Shown one piece after another: positions 6,425 to 6,908 of a stretch of DNA of 6,908 nt. The stretch is from JAHECQ01 sp047638695 (lineage in GTDB: Bacteria; Actinomycetota; Acidimicrobiia; Acidimicrobiales; SZUA-35), in the NCBI GenBank assembly GCA_047638695.1, contig JBLINY010000177.1, positions 1-6,908 of the forward strand, written 5' to 3'. How positions within the stretch are numbered: the stretch's first letter is position 1; the number at the start of each line of letters is the position of its first letter. The translations under genes and the position numbers were made by a program. Below the pieces are notes generated by a model. It did no database searches. It was not told where the DNA came from and saw only the letters and a program-made list of their open reading frames with translations.

Positions 6425-6486
6425 TCGGACTGTTCGTTAGTGTATTAACGCGAAACTATCAATAGAACTAGTGGCAATTTTACTGC
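6425..6486. promoter_or_regulatory. AT-rich putative promoter region of the HicB-like/glycosyltransferase pair
   Basis: This 62-bp stretch is clearly more AT-rich than its surroundings and lies upstream of the HicB-like gene. On the minus strand TAATAC (6448-6443) or TACACT (6444-6439) could act as a -10 element; no clear -35 is present. The perfect inverted repeat CGTTA-N6-TAACG at 6435-6450 overlaps both and could be an operator. It begins exactly where the AtuA-family reading frame ends, so it may also mark a recombination boundary. Confidence 0.35.
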
Positions 6487-6609
6487 CTAGCTGGCCAGCC
6501 AATCACCGGTGAGAACATCGCTAGGTCCGCCGGTAACCATTTCCTCGGCGGCAGAAAGTCGATCGCCGTAGAACCCTGAACAGTTGGCAATCCGGATGGG
6601 ATCAGTCAT
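6487..6609 (-). pseudogene. 5' remnant of an AtuA/DUF1446-family gene
   Basis: A 40-codon frame starts MTDPIRIANCSGFYGDRL and ends GDWLAS before a TAG at 6487-6489. RIANCSGFYGDRLSAA, then MVTGGPSDVLTGDWLA, is the conserved N-terminus of the acyclic terpene utilisation AtuA (DUF1446) family. In that family the text normally continues with E-L-T and several hundred more residues, so this copy is cut almost exactly after its first conserved block. AtuA proteins take part in bacterial catabolism of acyclic terpenes such as citronellol and geraniol, with acyl-CoA carboxylase and dehydrogenase partners. The ATG lies 19 bp after the stop of the FN3 gene. A 40-residue product is unlikely to function. 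The assignment rests on recognition of the motif and is fairly strong given the length of the match. Confidence 0.75.
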
Positions 6610-6628
6610 GACCCGGAAGCTAGCTCAG

Positions 6629-6908
6629 CTAGTCGACGGTGATGGAGGCGAGATTACTGCGCCAGCTCACGTTCCCGGCCGCGTCCTCGGCCCTAATTGC
6701 GTAGGTGTAGGTCTCGCCGAGAGCTACCGATTCGTTGACGAAACTGGTGTTGGTCGTAGTGGCGAACAGCGGTCCGAGCGTTCCGTCGGCCGACCGATAG
6801 ATCTGGTAGCGAACGACGCCAACATTGTCCGTCGAGGCAGTCCATGTGAGGTTCACCCCGGCGTTGATACGGGTGGCCTTCAGCCCTCGCGGCGTCGTCG
6901 GCCGTTCG
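6629..6908 (-). CDS. C-terminal fibronectin type III domain of a larger protein, 5' end beyond window
   Basis: The frame is open from the right edge (residues ERPTTPRGLKATRINAG) to a TAG at 6629-6631, giving 92 visible residues. It contains one FN3 beta-sandwich: LTWTASTDNVGVVRYQIYRS, a TTTNTSFVNES turn, then GETYTYAIRAEDAAGNVS and a closing SNLASITVD strand. Such domains are common at the ends of secreted bacterial glycoside hydrolases, adhesins and other surface proteins, so an extracellular product is likely, but the rest of the protein is outside the window and its main function is unknown. The GTG at 6856 lies inside the domain and should not be used as a start. It precedes the AtuA remnant by 19 bp on the same strand. 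Confidence 0.85.
   Translation of the reverse strand, partial: ERPTTPRGLKATRINAGVNLTWTASTDNVGVVRYQIYRSADGTLGPLFATTTNTSFVNESVALGETYTYAIRAEDAAGNVSWRSNLASITVD

Noticed and set aside
5918..6448. 176-codon plus-strand frame across the HicB-like gene and the glycosyltransferase start
   Set aside because: The translation is low-complexity and charged, without a domain. The minus strand has membrane helices and a HicB-like pattern in the same DNA.
6425..6486. Integron attC site, since a promoter-bearing small-gene block follows
   Set aside because: There is no long imperfect palindrome with RYYYAAC and GTTRRRY ends; only a 5-bp inverted repeat is present.
6620..6632. Palindrome CTAGCT-C-AGCTAG over the FN3 stop codon
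   Set aside because: It is too short for a terminator, has no T-run, and lies inside a 19-bp gap. It is probably chance.

Overview
The window looks like chromosomal DNA from a high-GC actinobacterium, possibly of the Acidimicrobiia/Ilumatobacter kind. The class is inference; the actinobacterial assignment rests on an F420-type luciferase-like oxidoreductase, a DUF222/13E12-type HNH protein, a Gram-positive-type LexA box and a likely leaderless transcript. No rRNA, tRNA, CRISPR array or recognisable IS element is visible.

Left part (1-2200): a two-gene minus-strand operon encodes a complete bacterial cytochrome P450 followed 17 bp later by a luciferase-like F420-dependent oxidoreductase whose last residues run off the window. 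Both are redox enzymes of secondary or lipid/xenobiotic metabolism; the substrate cannot be read from the sequence. An AT-rich divergent intergenic region (2114-2202) follows. It contains a perfect LexA-type palindrome, CGAAC-N4-GTTCG, abutting a TATACT -10 element placed so that transcription would begin at the ATG of the next gene.

Middle (2203-3569): one plus-strand gene encodes a 409-residue HNH protein of the DUF222/13E12 type, apparently SOS-controlled. A 137-bp convergent intergenic stretch follows.

Right part (3570-6908): everything is on the minus strand and several genes are damaged. In transcription order these are the C-terminal fibronectin type III domain of a protein entering from the right; a 40-codon remnant of an AtuA/DUF1446-family gene; an AT-rich gap; a small HicB-like protein; a hyaluronan-synthase-like family 2 glycosyltransferase split by a frameshift; and an acyl-CoA dehydrogenase lacking its N-terminal helical domain. 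The AtuA stub and the headless dehydrogenase are both catabolic, lie in the same orientation and are broken on the sides that face each other. The HicB-like/glycosyltransferase block (about 1.85 kb) may therefore have replaced the middle of an acyclic-terpene or branched-acyl-CoA degradation operon. A 6-bp direct repeat (CAGTAA on the minus strand) lies at both edges. Misassembly is the main alternative.
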